A DNA stretch of 64,000 nucleotides from Nocardiopsis sp. NRRL B-16309 (GTDB lineage: Bacteria; Actinomycetota; Actinomycetes; Streptosporangiales; Streptosporangiaceae). The position numbers and the translations under genes were made by a program. The stretch lies in contig NZ_LGEC01000137.1 of assembly GCF_001279585.1 (NCBI RefSeq), positions 110,520-174,519 on the forward strand, written 5' to 3'. Shown here piece after piece: positions 9,026 to 17,625 of the stretch. The notes under the pieces are model-generated. The model made no database searches. It was given only the letters and a program-made list of their open reading frames with translations, and was not told the DNA's origin. Position 1 is the first letter of the stretch. Every line of letters begins with the position of its first letter.

Positions 9026-9196
9026 TCAGTCGGACGTGCGCACCGCGTTGACCAGCGCGGACCATTCCTGGCAGTCGAACGACAAATGACCCAGGTCCCG
9101 GTTCCGGGTGTCCCGCACCGCTGTCGTGGCGCCCTCGGACACCTCGACGCAATGCCCTGTGTTTCCGCTGTAGCTGGACTTGTGCCAGTCGTTCAC
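9026..9196 (-). CDS. DUF397 protein
   Basis: A 56-residue DUF397 protein with the family signature at its N-terminus (DWHKSSYSGNTGHCVEV) and the AVRDTRNRDLGHLSF block. The GTG at 9196 has an ideal AAGGAG site 7 nt upstream; a longer frame to 9262 lacks one. It follows the HTH gene by 11 nt and is surely co-transcribed with it. Such pairs, usually with an ATP-binding protein nearby, are common in actinomycetes and linked to developmental control (WhiJ-like systems). Confidence 0.9.
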   Translation of the reverse strand: MNDWHKSSYSGNTGHCVEVSEGATTAVRDTRNRDLGHLSFDCQEWSALVNAVRTSD

Positions 9197-9207
9197 GTTG
9201 CTACTCC

Positions 9208-10011
9208 TTACAGCGATGCAATGAAGTCGAGGCTTTCGGCCGGTGAGAGCGCCATGCTGCATAGTGCTCCGAACTGCTGACGGCAGTCTGCCACGACTCG
9301 TGCGTCGGTGATCACCTGGCCTGAACCCGGTGTCTCCGCGTACACGAGCGACTCTGTATGGGTCATGTTGAGCAGGATCAGTGGGCCGTTCATCGCGCTG
9401 TGTGCGCCCCGGTCGAACGGGAGGATCTGGAGTTGCACATGGGGTAGTTGTGCCTTCTCCAAGAGAGCCTTGTACTGCTCCTTCATGACGGCTTCACCTC
9501 CCACGGGCCTGCGCAGGGTCGCCTCGTCCATCACGAACAGGGCCAGGGGAGGCTGCTCCCGCGCCAGGACTCGCTGGCGTTCGAGTCGCCCTTCGAGGTG
9601 GTGCTCCGCCTCATCGGGGCGGAGCGGCGGAAAGGCGGCGTTGACCAGTGCGCGCGCGTAGTCTTCGGTTTGCAGGAGGCCGGAGACGGCCTGCGGCTGG
9701 AACTCGTTGATGACCTGGGCTTTGGTCTCCAGTTCGGCGAACTTCTCCAGCCACCACGGCTGTGCCCGTTTCGCGCCGGGCCACAGGTTCAGTAGTCCTC
9801 CGTGGGCATCGAGTGCCCTGTCGGCGAGTTCCGCGAACTTCTTCGACGGCTTGCGGATCGCCCGTTCCACAGCCCCGACCTGCTGCTTCGACGTCCCGGT
9901 TCGATTGCCGAGGTCCTTTTGCGACATATCGGACAGTTCTCTCAGTCGGCGTAGTTCGGTGCCGAATTGGGAGATGGCGGCGTGCTCGGCGGGGGTTGTG
10001 CGACTGGCCAT
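9208..10011 (-). CDS. Helix-turn-helix regulator (Scr1/DUF5753 family)
   Basis: A 267-residue regulator. The XRE-type helix-turn-helix is at about residues 14-70 (LRRLRELSDMSQKDLGNRTG...QQVGAVERA). It is followed by the DUF5753 region (about 80-260) beginning WLEKFAELETKAQVINEFQP and containing GLLQTEDYARALV. Start ATG 10011 is the first in-frame methionine with the canonical N-terminus; a longer frame upstream looks non-coding. It pairs with the DUF397 gene downstream and an ATP-binding protein divergently. Proposed role: DNA-binding partner whose activity is modulated by the small DUF397 protein. Confidence 0.92.
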   Translation of the reverse strand: MASRTTPAEHAAISQFGTELRRLRELSDMSQKDLGNRTGTSKQQVGAVERAIRKPSKKFAELADRALDAHGGLLNLWPGAKRAQPWWLEKFAELETKAQVINEFQPQAVSGLLQTEDYARALVNAAFPPLRPDEAEHHLEGRLERQRVLAREQPPLALFVMDEATLRRPVGGEAVMKEQYKALLEKAQLPHVQLQILPFDRGAHSAMNGPLILLNMTHTESLVYAETPGSGQVITDARVVADCRQQFGALCSMALSPAESLDFIASL

Positions 10012-10423
10012 GGCTACAGGAAACCACGATCGACGCCAACAGGAAATGCCCTGGCGAATCTGTGATTCAGTTCCTGGCCACAGCTGGATAGTCTTTCGGC
10101 TGGTCAGGCATGGTGGATTCAGGAAACCGAGGGCGTGATGAACGTTCGAGGTTTCTGAGTCCCGATCCCGCCGTTCGGAGTCGGAAACGCACGGTTCGCG
10201 GCATATATGTGCCCGAATGGTGCGCCCGTCCCGTCCCCACCGCCATGGGGGCGGGACGGGCGACACGACAGCCTCGGCGACCACGGCCGGTGCCGAGGCG
10301 TGGTTTCCCACTCCCAGCAGAAAAGGGTGAGAACGTGCCTGATCGTACCGAAGTCCGGCTCGGCGAGAGCGTCATTCCCGGGCCGCCGAACACCGGTTCG
10401 CGGCGGGTTCGGAGGAATCTCCG
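10012..10423. other. Divergent control region of the DUF397/HTH and ATPase units
   Basis: The 412-nt region is AT-richer than the flanks near 10012-10210 and should contain both promoters. It holds the hairpin at 10223-10262 and a possible 30-codon leader frame (10335-10427). No recognised binding site. Confidence 0.4.
10223..10262. terminator. 16-bp stem hairpin upstream of the ATP-binding gene
   Basis: Arms 10223-10238 and 10247-10262 pair over 16 bp with one G-T wobble; the loop is ACCGCCAT. Lying between divergent genes, it may be an attenuator in the leader of the ATPase transcript or a barrier between transcripts; a simple terminator is less expected here. Confidence 0.5.
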
Positions 10424-10427
10424 ATGA
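10335..10427 (+). CDS. Possible 30-codon leader ORF coupled to the ATPase gene
   Basis: A GTG-initiated frame of 30 codons (product begins MPDRTEVRLGES) with an AAAGGG-like site just upstream. Its TGA overlaps the ATG of the ATP-binding gene as ATGA. The ATPase has its own good GGAGG site, so coupling is not strictly needed. Base composition is compatible with coding but the peptide is unrecognised. Confidence 0.35.
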   Translation: MPDRTEVRLGESVIPGPPNTGSRRVRRNLR

Positions 10428-10882
10428 CCATCGCGGCCATTCCGCTCCTCGACCCGCCCCGGCGACTCGTGACCGCCTCTCCCGACCATTGCGGCATCAT
10501 CATCGGACACCACCTCGGCTACGTTTCGGTCGTCCGCAGGTGGGTCTCCCAATGCGCGAAGGTCACTCCGACCCTGGCCTATGAACTGTGCGTCGCGGCC
10601 AGTGAGCTCACGACGAACGCACTCCTGTACAGCCGCAGCGGGCTTCCCGGCGGACACACCACCATCGAGCTCTTCCACCGTCCGGCGACCCTCGTCCTGC
10701 GGGTCACCGACGAGGGGGCCTGCGACCGCGAGAACCCCTCCTACCCCAGGCCGCGCCGAGCGGACACCGAGGGCGGCAGAGGGCTCTCCCTGGTGGATCG
10801 GCTCGCCGACTACTGGGAATGGGACCACACCCCGGTCGGTGTGAGCGTGCGCGCGGTCTTCTCCCGCTCGCGTTCCGCGTGA
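10424..10882 (+). CDS. RsbW-like ATP-binding protein (HATPase_c, anti-sigma/regulatory kinase)
   Basis: A 152-residue single-domain GHKL ATPase. The N box (VAASELTTNALLYS, about residues 58-71), the G1 box (VTDEGA) and the G2 box (EGGRGLSLVDRLAD) are all visible. Proteins of this size act as anti-sigma-factor kinases or partners of HTH/DUF397 pairs in actinomycetes. ATG 10424 has GGAGG 8 nt upstream. It is divergent from the HTH-DUF397 pair, giving the familiar three-component arrangement. Direct partner unknown. Confidence 0.88.
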   Translation: MTIAAIPLLDPPRRLVTASPDHCGIIIGHHLGYVSVVRRWVSQCAKVTPTLAYELCVAASELTTNALLYSRSGLPGGHTTIELFHRPATLVLRVTDEGACDRENPSYPRPRRADTEGGRGLSLVDRLADYWEWDHTPVGVSVRAVFSRSRSA

Positions 10883-10898
10883 GCGGAAGTCGCCGACC

Positions 10899-11876
10899 TC
10901 ACGCGTTGCGGTGCAACCGCCGCAGCGCCAGGGCCACCTGGAGGCGCAGGCGCCCCGACACGTCGCGGACCGGCCAGCCCAGCACCCGCTCGGCCCGGCC
11001 CACACCCTCCTGGAGCGTGGAGTGATGCGTCCCCAGCGCGGTGGCGGCGGCCCGCAGGCTCGGCGCGGCCGCCACCGCGTCCAACGCCTCCAGGAGCACC
11101 GGGCTCTCGCGACCGACACGGTCCAGAGCGACCACGTCGGGGACGGGCTCGGAACCACGGATCACGGCGTCCGCGAGCACGAGCAGTCCGCCCAGCTCCT
11201 CGGCGTAGGCCACGCGCGGCCCCGGGTCGGTTCCCCTGCCCTCGGCGGTGAAGCGCAGCGCCCGCCGTGCCTGCGCCCAGGACTCGGGAAGCCCCGGAAC
11301 CTCGACCGCCGGTCCGACCCCGGCGCGCTCGGGCCCCGGTACGGGCGCGTCGGCGGCGGCCACCACGCGGGCGGCCCCCTCCGGGGTCGCCACCGCGCGT
11401 ACCGGGGTGTGGACGCCGATCCCCAGCCGCCGGGCCGCCCGTACCCGGACGGACTCGGCGACGTGCGGGTCGACCAGCACCTCGCGGAGCGCCTCCCGGC
11501 TGCCCTGGACCGGCCCCGTCAGCTCCAGGTGCGCGCGCAGGGCCGCTGAGGCCCGCTCCAGCACCATGGCCCCCACAGGACCCGGCTCACCCGTGCGCTC
11601 CAGCCACAGGACGCCGCCCACGGCCCGGACCGGAACGGAACTCCAGGACGGATCCGGGTCGGCCGCCGCGCGGTCGACCGACCCCTCCGGCGTCACGCGC
11701 AGCGCCACGCCGCGCGAGCGGTCCACGAACCCGGCGGGGACGCCCGTCAGCACGGCCGCGCCCCGCACGAGCGGTTCGACGCCCGCACCGGCCAGGGAAT
11801 CGAAGTAGGCGATCACCCTGACGGCCTCGCCCGCCTCGGGGTCGAGTGCCGAGATCCTGCCGAGCAGCTCCCTCAT
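10899..11876 (-). CDS. PucR/CdaR-type helix-turn-helix regulator
   Basis: A 325-residue protein with no recognised N-terminal sensory domain (perhaps a degenerate GAF-like region, residues 20-110). It has a C-terminal PucR-type helix-turn-helix (about 265-325): LRAAATALGTHHSTLQEGVGRAERVLGW, then LQVALALRRLHR. The motif is the one that normally reads NTLRYRL, here HSTLQEGV, so a DNA-contact helix has diverged. It follows the esterase gene by 19 nt on the same strand and may be co-transcribed with it. Confidence 0.75.
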   Translation of the reverse strand: MRELLGRISALDPEAGEAVRVIAYFDSLAGAGVEPLVRGAAVLTGVPAGFVDRSRGVALRVTPEGSVDRAAADPDPSWSSVPVRAVGGVLWLERTGEPGPVGAMVLERASAALRAHLELTGPVQGSREALREVLVDPHVAESVRVRAARRLGIGVHTPVRAVATPEGAARVVAAADAPVPGPERAGVGPAVEVPGLPESWAQARRALRFTAEGRGTDPGPRVAYAEELGGLLVLADAVIRGSEPVPDVVALDRVGRESPVLLEALDAVAAAPSLRAAATALGTHHSTLQEGVGRAERVLGWPVRDVSGRLRLQVALALRRLHRNA

Positions 11877-11895
11877 GAACCCATTGTGCCGCTGA

Positions 11896-12879
11896 TCAGG
11901 TCCCCAGGACCCGGCGCAGCCAGGTCGGCCGCTGGGCGACGGCGCTCACGCTCAGCGCCGCCTGGGGCGCGAAGCCGTCGAAACCGTGGAAGCCGCCCGG
12001 CCACACGTGCAGCTCGGCCGATCCCCCCGCCGCCCAGATCGCCGAGGCGTAGGCCACGACCTCGTCGCGGAAGGTCTCGGCCGAACCCACGTCCAGGAAC
12101 GCCGGAGGCAGCCCCGACAGGTCCTCGGCGCGCGCCGGGGCCGCGTAGGGGGACACGTCCGGCCCGCCACGGCTCTCGCCGAGGAGCGCCGTCCATCCGG
12201 TCTCGTTGGACACCCGGTCCCACACGCCGACGCCCGCCATCTGGTGCGCGGACACCGAGTCGTTGCGGTCGTCCAGCATCGGGCAGATGAGCAGTTGGCC
12301 GGCGAGCCGGGGCCCGCCCCGGTCACGGGCCAGCAGCGCGGTCGCCGCCGCCAGCCCGCCACCCGCGCTGGCTCCGGCGACCACGACGCGGTCGGGGTCG
12401 ATGCCCAGCTTCTCCGCGTTCTCGGCCACCCACACCAGACCCGTGTAGCAGTCCTCCACCGGCGCGGGGTGCGGATGCTCCGGAGCCAGCCGGTAGCCCA
12501 CCGACACCACGGCCGCGCCCAGCTCCCGCGCCACCTCCAACAGGCCGGAGATCTCATAGCCCCGGTGCGAGCCCAGCATCATCCCTCCGCCGTGGATCCA
12601 GTACAGGGCACTGGTGGGAGCGGGGGCGTCCGTGGGCCGCCACACGATGACCGGTACGTCGGGCTCCCCCTCGGGGCCGGGCACGTCGTGGGCCTCCTCG
12701 GTGAACGCCCCGTCCAGGCTCAGGTCGTCGGGGGCCTGGAGCATCGGGGCGTCGTCCATCCCGGCCGACCGCATCTGCTGGATCATCTCGGCGGTGATGC
12801 TGGGCGGCACCTGCTCGTTGACCACGGTCAGGGCCGCGGCCAGCTCGGGGTCGAACGGTGGACGGGCAGGAGTGGTCAT
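11896..12879 (-). CDS. Alpha/beta hydrolase of the hormone-sensitive-lipase family
   Basis: A 327-residue cytosolic esterase. It has the oxyanion motif HGGGMMLGS (about residue 95), the nucleophile elbow GASAGGG (serine near 168), an aspartate in the PAFLDVGSAETFRDE region and the catalytic histidine in GGFHGFD near residue 297. These are the features of HSL/acetyl-hydrolase enzymes. ATG 12879 follows CGGAGG. Substrate not predictable. Its downstream neighbour is a PucR-type regulator, suggesting a small self-regulated catabolic unit. Confidence 0.9.
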   Translation of the reverse strand: MTTPARPPFDPELAAALTVVNEQVPPSITAEMIQQMRSAGMDDAPMLQAPDDLSLDGAFTEEAHDVPGPEGEPDVPVIVWRPTDAPAPTSALYWIHGGGMMLGSHRGYEISGLLEVARELGAAVVSVGYRLAPEHPHPAPVEDCYTGLVWVAENAEKLGIDPDRVVVAGASAGGGLAAATALLARDRGGPRLAGQLLICPMLDDRNDSVSAHQMAGVGVWDRVSNETGWTALLGESRGGPDVSPYAAPARAEDLSGLPPAFLDVGSAETFRDEVVAYASAIWAAGGSAELHVWPGGFHGFDGFAPQAALSVSAVAQRPTWLRRVLGT

Positions 12880-13085
12880 GGCGGCCTCCGGGCGTCGGCG
12901 GTGCGTGGTGTGTGCTGTGTCACCATTCTCGGTCCGCGAGGCGGGGAGCGGCAGCGCCGTGCGGCGGGCTACGACCGCCATCCGGCGGTGCCGGGACATG
13001 TAGGATTCGGCGCACCGAACGAGCGCGGTGAATCCTCTGCCCCGGAGTTCATGCCGCGGCGGATTCCGAGCCCAGGACTGAGAGC

Positions 13086-13670
13086 ATGGCCGCGACTCAC
13101 GACTTCCAGATCCCGTACTCACTGAACCACGTGTGGAACAGCCTGCCCGCTGCCGTGCAGCGCTGCACAAGGGCCTCCGGCAGGGGGAATCCGGTGCCCG
13201 GCGGTGGCTACCGCTACTCCTTCTCCACCGGGATGAGCCTGCTCACCTGGGGTTTCAGCGTGTTCGTCGACCTGCACCCCCTCCCTCAGGGGACGAACCT
13301 GCGCATCTCGCCCAAGATGAACTTCGGTGTCTTCGACTGGGGCGAGGGCCGGGAGGTCGCCACCGAGCTGCACCACCACCTCATGCAGACGCTCCAGGCC
13401 TCGCCCGGCGCGGGTCCCGCACCCGGACACGCTGCCGGACAGGGCCATCCCGGTCCAGGTCCGCACCAGGGCCACCCCGGCCAGGGCCCCGGTCCCGGTC
13501 ACGCGCCCGGTCACGCGCCCGGTCCGCACCAGGGCCCCGCTCCACACCAGCGTCCCGGACCGCCTCCGGGCCAGGGCCCGCACCAGGGCCCGCCCCCGCG
13601 CCACGGTCCCGGATACGGCCACGGGCATCCCGGCCAGGGCTACGGCCCCGGTCCGGGCCCCGCGCGCTAG
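13086..13670 (+). CDS. Protein with Gly/Pro/His/Gln-rich repeat tail
   Basis: A 194-residue protein in two parts. Residues 1-105 look globular, with alternating strands (YRYSFSTGMSLLTWGFSVFVDLHP); I do not recognise the fold, though a START-like or PH-like role is conceivable. Residues 106-194 are low complexity, built from G-P, G-H-P and H-Q-G units such as GPHQGHPGQGPGPGHAPG, with about a dozen histidines. No signal peptide or membrane segment. A histidine- and proline-rich tail could bind metal or mediate clustering; this is speculation. Confidence 0.72.
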   Translation: MAATHDFQIPYSLNHVWNSLPAAVQRCTRASGRGNPVPGGGYRYSFSTGMSLLTWGFSVFVDLHPLPQGTNLRISPKMNFGVFDWGEGREVATELHHHLMQTLQASPGAGPAPGHAAGQGHPGPGPHQGHPGQGPGPGHAPGHAPGPHQGPAPHQRPGPPPGQGPHQGPPPRHGPGYGHGHPGQGYGPGPGPAR

Positions 13671-13683
13671 CGGAGCCCGGACC
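13650..13683. terminator. Bidirectional terminator overlapping the 13.1-13.7 kb gene end
   Basis: A 14-bp stem with one mismatch (13650-13663 with 13670-13683) and a 6-nt loop containing part of the TAG stop codon. It sits between convergent genes, the phosphotransferase stopping at 13696. Confidence 0.6.
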
Positions 13684-13695
13684 ACGCGGCGAGGA

Positions 13696-14622
13696 CTACC
13701 GGCCCAGTGCCTCGGCGATGGCGACGTGGACCGGCGGCAGCCGGTCCGCGCCGTCATCGACCGCCCACACGCACTTCTGGAGCACCCGCACCAGGGTCCA
13801 GGCCCGCGCCCGGTCACGCTCCAGACCCGCGACCCCCGTCAGCAGGTCGAAGCGGCGCCGCGTCTCCCCGCGGGCGTCACCCGTGGCCACCGCCTCGTCC
13901 CAGCGGTTGTCCAGCGCGGGCTCCAGGTCGAACGCGGGATCGCCCGCCAGCGGCTTGGGGTCGATGGCCAGCCACGGTTCGCGCCCGGCGCCGGGCAGCG
14001 GGGCCAGGACGTTCGCATAGTGCAGATCCCAGTGCAGCAGCCGGTCACCCGGCTCCGCCGCGATCTCGCGCGCCCGCGCCGCCAGGTGGGCCAACAGCGC
14101 CCCGTCGGCCTCCGAGCGCAGCCCAGCGGCCACGATTCGGTCGGCCCGCTCCGCCAGGTTGAGGGTCACCTGGCCGAGGTCCCGCAGACCGGCGGGCGCC
14201 GGGCGGGCGGTCAACCGGGCCAGCAGCCCGCCGATCACCGTCAGCGCCTCGGTGACCTCCACCCGGGACAGGTCCCGTTCGGGGGAGAGGGGCTCGAGCA
14301 GCATCGCGCCGGTGGCGGGGTCGTGGTCCAGGAGCCGCACGGCGCCGTCGCCCGCCCACGCGGCGAGCGCGATCGGCTCGCCTTCGGTCTCCTCGTCCAC
14401 CGGCTGCACCTTGAGCATGGCCGCGGAGCCGTCCGCGCGCCGGACCGGTACGACCAGGGACACCAGGCCGTGCATGGGGGCGCCGCTGGGCCGCAGACCC
14501 CACAGGTCACACTGGCGTGCCGTCAGCCGGGGGAGGGCGGCGGCCCACTCCGGTCCGAAGATCTCGGTCGTGCTCGCGGCCAGCGCGGCGGGCACGGTGA
14601 CGGCGGGGGTGGTTTGGCGCAT
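13696..14622 (-). CDS. Aminoglycoside 6-phosphotransferase/hydroxyurea-kinase-like protein
   Basis: A 308-residue kinase-fold phosphotransferase resembling the APH(6)/streptomycin kinase family. The catalytic loop HWDLHYANVL (about residues 195-204) has the aspartate and asparagine, and AIDPKPLAGDPAFDL supplies the metal-binding aspartate. Residues near 70 (AAMLKVQPVDEETEGE) contribute the ATP lysine and glutamate. Genes of this kind can give streptomycin resistance but are widespread in actinomycetes with unknown substrates. No antibiotic cluster is adjacent. It is convergent with the repeat-tail protein. Confidence 0.86.
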   Translation of the reverse strand: MRQTTPAVTVPAALAASTTEIFGPEWAAALPRLTARQCDLWGLRPSGAPMHGLVSLVVPVRRADGSAAMLKVQPVDEETEGEPIALAAWAGDGAVRLLDHDPATGAMLLEPLSPERDLSRVEVTEALTVIGGLLARLTARPAPAGLRDLGQVTLNLAERADRIVAAGLRSEADGALLAHLAARAREIAAEPGDRLLHWDLHYANVLAPLPGAGREPWLAIDPKPLAGDPAFDLEPALDNRWDEAVATGDARGETRRRFDLLTGVAGLERDRARAWTLVRVLQKCVWAVDDGADRLPPVHVAIAEALGR

Positions 14623-14769
14623 GCCGGTTCTCCTTCGTCATGGTGTGGTTCGTGGTGACGAAGGAGGACCGGCGGGGCACGGGCCTAACGCATACCGAAC
14701 ACCTCGGGGTGTGGTCGTGGTCCGACGCTCCGACCCTACCGATGCGACCGCCCGACGGAGAAGGAACCC

Positions 14770-15285
14770 ATGAGCACCAGCACCCCACCATCCGACGACG
14801 AGCTCTGGCAGGCGTTCGTCGAGGCAGAGCGGGAGGCGATCCGCCGCCAAGCCGACTTCCACAACACGGCCCGCGACCGGCCGGGGATCCTCAGAGCCGC
14901 CCTGGCCGCGGGTGCGGGGCCCTGGCAGCGGCGCGCCGCGCTCGACCTCCTCGCGGCACGCTCGGACGACGTCCCGGCCCTCCTCGAGGAACTCGTCGAC
15001 CTCTCCCTGTCCCACGGCTGGGCTCTCGCGGCCCGACGGGCCATCGCGGGCCTACCGAAGGACGACCTGGTGCCCCTGCTCGAACCGCTCGTCCTGGAGC
15101 ATCTCGACACCGCCGACGACGACGAGTACCTGCGCCTGGCCGAACTCCTGGTCCACGTCGAAGCGTGGGACCTGCTCGGCCGACTCGTGGCCCGCGCGCC
15201 GGTCACCGACGACCCCGACACCCGCGAAGCGGCCGACGACCTCACGGAGTCCTACAGTCCGATGTGGCGCGCCGAGCCGGACTGA
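14770..15285 (+). CDS. Hypothetical alpha-helical protein
   Basis: A 171-residue acidic, leucine/alanine-rich protein predicted to be nearly all helix, with repeating helix pairs (RAALDLLAARSDDVPALLEELVDLS, then LVPLLEPLVLEHL) that recall HEAT-like repeats. No signal peptide, no catalytic motif. ATG 14770 follows GAAGGAA. Upstream it is divergent from the phosphotransferase. Function unknown. Confidence 0.75.
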   Translation: MSTSTPPSDDELWQAFVEAEREAIRRQADFHNTARDRPGILRAALAAGAGPWQRRAALDLLAARSDDVPALLEELVDLSLSHGWALAARRAIAGLPKDDLVPLLEPLVLEHLDTADDDEYLRLAELLVHVEAWDLLGRLVARAPVTDDPDTREAADDLTESYSPMWRAEPD

Positions 15286-15602
15286 CCCGCGCACCGCCCC
15301 CGGCACGCCCGCGCTCGCCGCGGTGCGTCTTCGTGCCCGGCCGGAGCCCGGCCCTCGCGCCGGTCGGGTTTCTCCGACCCGGCCCGCGCCCGGTCGGGCA
15401 CGGACCGGCCGGAGGCCGTTCCGGTGCGCTCCGCGCCCGGTGAGCGCTCTGTGCCCGCGCCCGCCTCGCTTGCCGGGCCGTGGGCCTTCGTGCCGTCGTA
15501 CAGTCCCGGGACGTTCTGCGTCCGCCTCGCTGCTCACGCTACGGCCCGCGCGCACCACGGTCTTCGGACGCTTCCCCGGGCAGGCCGCGCGCCTGCGCAC
15601 CG
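15286..15602. other. Non-coding convergent interval with weak hairpins
   Basis: 317 nt between two convergent genes. A short hairpin (CGGTCGG at 15361-15367 with CCGACC at 15374-15379, followed by more GC-rich dyads) probably ends transcription. Frames crossing the interval have no ribosome sites. Confidence 0.4.
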
Positions 15603-16610
15603 TCACACCGTCTCGGGACGCTGCGTACCGGCCTCCCCGGGCAGGATGAGGGCTTCGCCCTCACCCCCGTACACCAGCGACCAGGGCTGCTCACCGGCCC
15701 CCGCCGTGAGCCGGCCCTCCTCGCGCGCGCCCGCGAACACCTCCGCCGCGACCTCGGCGAACATCGCGGCCGCCGGATGGGCGCCCTCCGCCGGGCACAC
15801 CGCCTCCGTCCTGCGCAGCAGCGGCGCCCCCGCCAGGGGCCGCCAGGCCAGGCGCGGCTCCCGCGCGGCCGTGGCCGCCGTCTCCAGGGCCACCCCGCGC
15901 CCCGCCAGCACCAGGCCCAGCAGGAACTCCGCGTCCCCCGCCTCACGGACCCGGGGCGGCACCCACCCGTGGTCACGGCACACCGCCAGCACCCGCTCGA
16001 ACCACTCCGGCGCGGCCGTGCGCGCCGACACCACCAGGTCCCGCCCCGCCAGGTCGGCCAGGGACACCTCACGGGCGCGCGCCCACACCGAGTCGCGCGG
16101 CACCACCGCGCCCACCGGCGCGCTGCGCACCAGGCGCCCCACCAGATCGGCGCCGTCGAAGGGCGCCGTGACCAGACCGGTGTCCACCGCGCCCGCGCCC
16201 AGCGCCCGCACCAGCTCCGCGCCGGTCATCTCGCCCAGGTCCACGTCCAGGTCCGGCGCCCGGCCGGCCATGCCCTCCAGCAGGCCGCGCAGCTCCACCG
16301 CCGACGTCCCCGGCGGTACACCCGCCCGCAGAGCGCCCAGCTCACCGTCGCGCACCCGCCGCATCGTCTCCCGCAGCCGGGCCTCGGCGCCCACGACCTG
16401 GTGGGCCTGGTCGACGAGCAGCCGACCCGCCGGGGTCAGCTCCACACGCCGGCGCGAGCGGTCGAACAGGGCCACGCCCAGTTCGTCCTCCAATCGCCGC
16501 ACCGACTGGCTCAGCGCGGGCTGGGCGATCCCCAGCTCCAGCGCCGCGTCGCCGAAGTGCCCCTCCCGCGCGACCACGAGGAAATACCGCAGATGACGTC
16601 CCAGATCCAC
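15603..16610 (-). CDS. LysR-family regulator next to serine hydrolase
   Basis: A 335-residue LysR regulator. The N-terminal winged helix (residues 5-65) includes FLVVAREGHFGDAALELGIAQPALSQSVRRLEDELG, the typical LysR HTH, and a periplasmic-binding-like effector domain fills the rest. Only 39 nt separate its ATG from the start of the divergent beta-lactamase-fold hydrolase, so it very likely controls that gene and itself. The tail beyond residue 295 is less conserved. Confidence 0.92.
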   Translation of the reverse strand: MDLGRHLRYFLVVAREGHFGDAALELGIAQPALSQSVRRLEDELGVALFDRSRRRVELTPAGRLLVDQAHQVVGAEARLRETMRRVRDGELGALRAGVPPGTSAVELRGLLEGMAGRAPDLDVDLGEMTGAELVRALGAGAVDTGLVTAPFDGADLVGRLVRSAPVGAVVPRDSVWARAREVSLADLAGRDLVVSARTAAPEWFERVLAVCRDHGWVPPRVREAGDAEFLLGLVLAGRGVALETAATAAREPRLAWRPLAGAPLLRRTEAVCPAEGAHPAAAMFAEVAAEVFAGAREEGRLTAGAGEQPWSLVYGGEGEALILPGEAGTQRPETV

Positions 16611-16649
16611 GCGCCGACCCTATCCGGCGGCCTCGCTACCGTAGCCGGG

Positions 16650-17522
16650 GTGAGCACCACCGACACCCGCGAGCCCCGCGTGCACGTCCGCGACATCGAC
16701 GGCACCGGCGAACTCGGCCACCGCGCCGACGAACCCCTCGCCCTGGCCTCCGTGGCCAAGATCCTCATCACCCTGGAGTTCGCCCGACAGGCCGCCACCG
16801 GAGCCCTCGACCCGGCCGAACGCGTCGTGGCCCGGCGCCAGGACCGCCTGGGCGGCTCGGGCACGGCCGGGTTCGCCGACGACGTGGAGCTGTCCCTGCG
16901 CGACTGCGCCAACCTCGCCATGACCATCAGCGACAACACCGCCGCCGACCTCATCGAGGAGCGGGTGGGCACCGAGCCCGTCCACCTGCTCGTGCGGGAA
17001 CTGGGCCTGGAGCACACGCGCTTCACCGGCGGCCCCCGCGCCCTCCTGCGCGCCATGCTCGACGACGCCCGTGCGGCCGGGGCCGACCCCGCGGCTCCGC
17101 ACCCGCCGGACCCCGCCCGCGTCACCTCCAGCACCCCGCGCGACCTCACCCGCCTGCTCCAGCTCGTGTGGACCGACGCCGCCGCACCGCCGCGGGCCTG
17201 CGCCTTCGTGCGCGAACTCATGGCCCGCCAGCTCGTGCGCGCCCGCCTGGCCTCGGGGTTCGCGCCCCCCGTCCACGTCAGCGGCAAGACCGGCACCCTG
17301 CCCGGCCTGCGCATGGAGGCCGGGGTCGTGGAGTACCCCGACGGGCACCGCTACGCCGTCGCCGTGGCGGCGGTGGGCGCCGAGGCCGGTGGGAACGGCC
17401 ACGAGGTCGACGCCGCCCTGGGCCGGGCCGCCCGCGCCGCGGTGGAGGAACTGCGCGGGCGGGAGGAAACCGATCCGCGCGGCCCCGCGCTCCCCGACGG
17501 CCCCACTGACGTCATCCGATAG
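16650..17522 (+). CDS. Class A beta-lactamase-fold serine hydrolase
   Basis: A 290-residue serine hydrolase with the three penicillin-recognising motifs in order: SVAK (S34-K37), SDN (94-96) and KTG (213-215). No signal peptide can be seen; the frame starts at a GTG directly before the catalytic domain, so a cytoplasmic location is predicted, unusual for a beta-lactamase. A class A Glu166-equivalent is not obvious in the omega-loop region (around 130-165). A divergent LysR gene recalls ampR/ampC and the BlaA/BlaB pair of Streptomyces cacaoi. It could be a regulatory or esterase relative rather than a resistance enzyme. Confidence 0.82.
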   Translation: MSTTDTREPRVHVRDIDGTGELGHRADEPLALASVAKILITLEFARQAATGALDPAERVVARRQDRLGGSGTAGFADDVELSLRDCANLAMTISDNTAADLIEERVGTEPVHLLVRELGLEHTRFTGGPRALLRAMLDDARAAGADPAAPHPPDPARVTSSTPRDLTRLLQLVWTDAAAPPRACAFVRELMARQLVRARLASGFAPPVHVSGKTGTLPGLRMEAGVVEYPDGHRYAVAVAAVGAEAGGNGHEVDAALGRAARAAVEELRGREETDPRGPALPDGPTDVIR

Positions 17523-17625
17523 GCGAACACCTATCACCGGAACCGCCGGAGTTATTGGACGCCTGGTCAGAGCCCGTGGTCAGCTGTGCCCCGTTCACCT
17601 GAGAGACGACGAGACGAGGCCGTAC

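Noticed and set aside
13696..14622. Antibiotic resistance island
   Set aside because: The kinase-like gene is alone, has host-like composition, and no mobile element or biosynthetic gene accompanies it.
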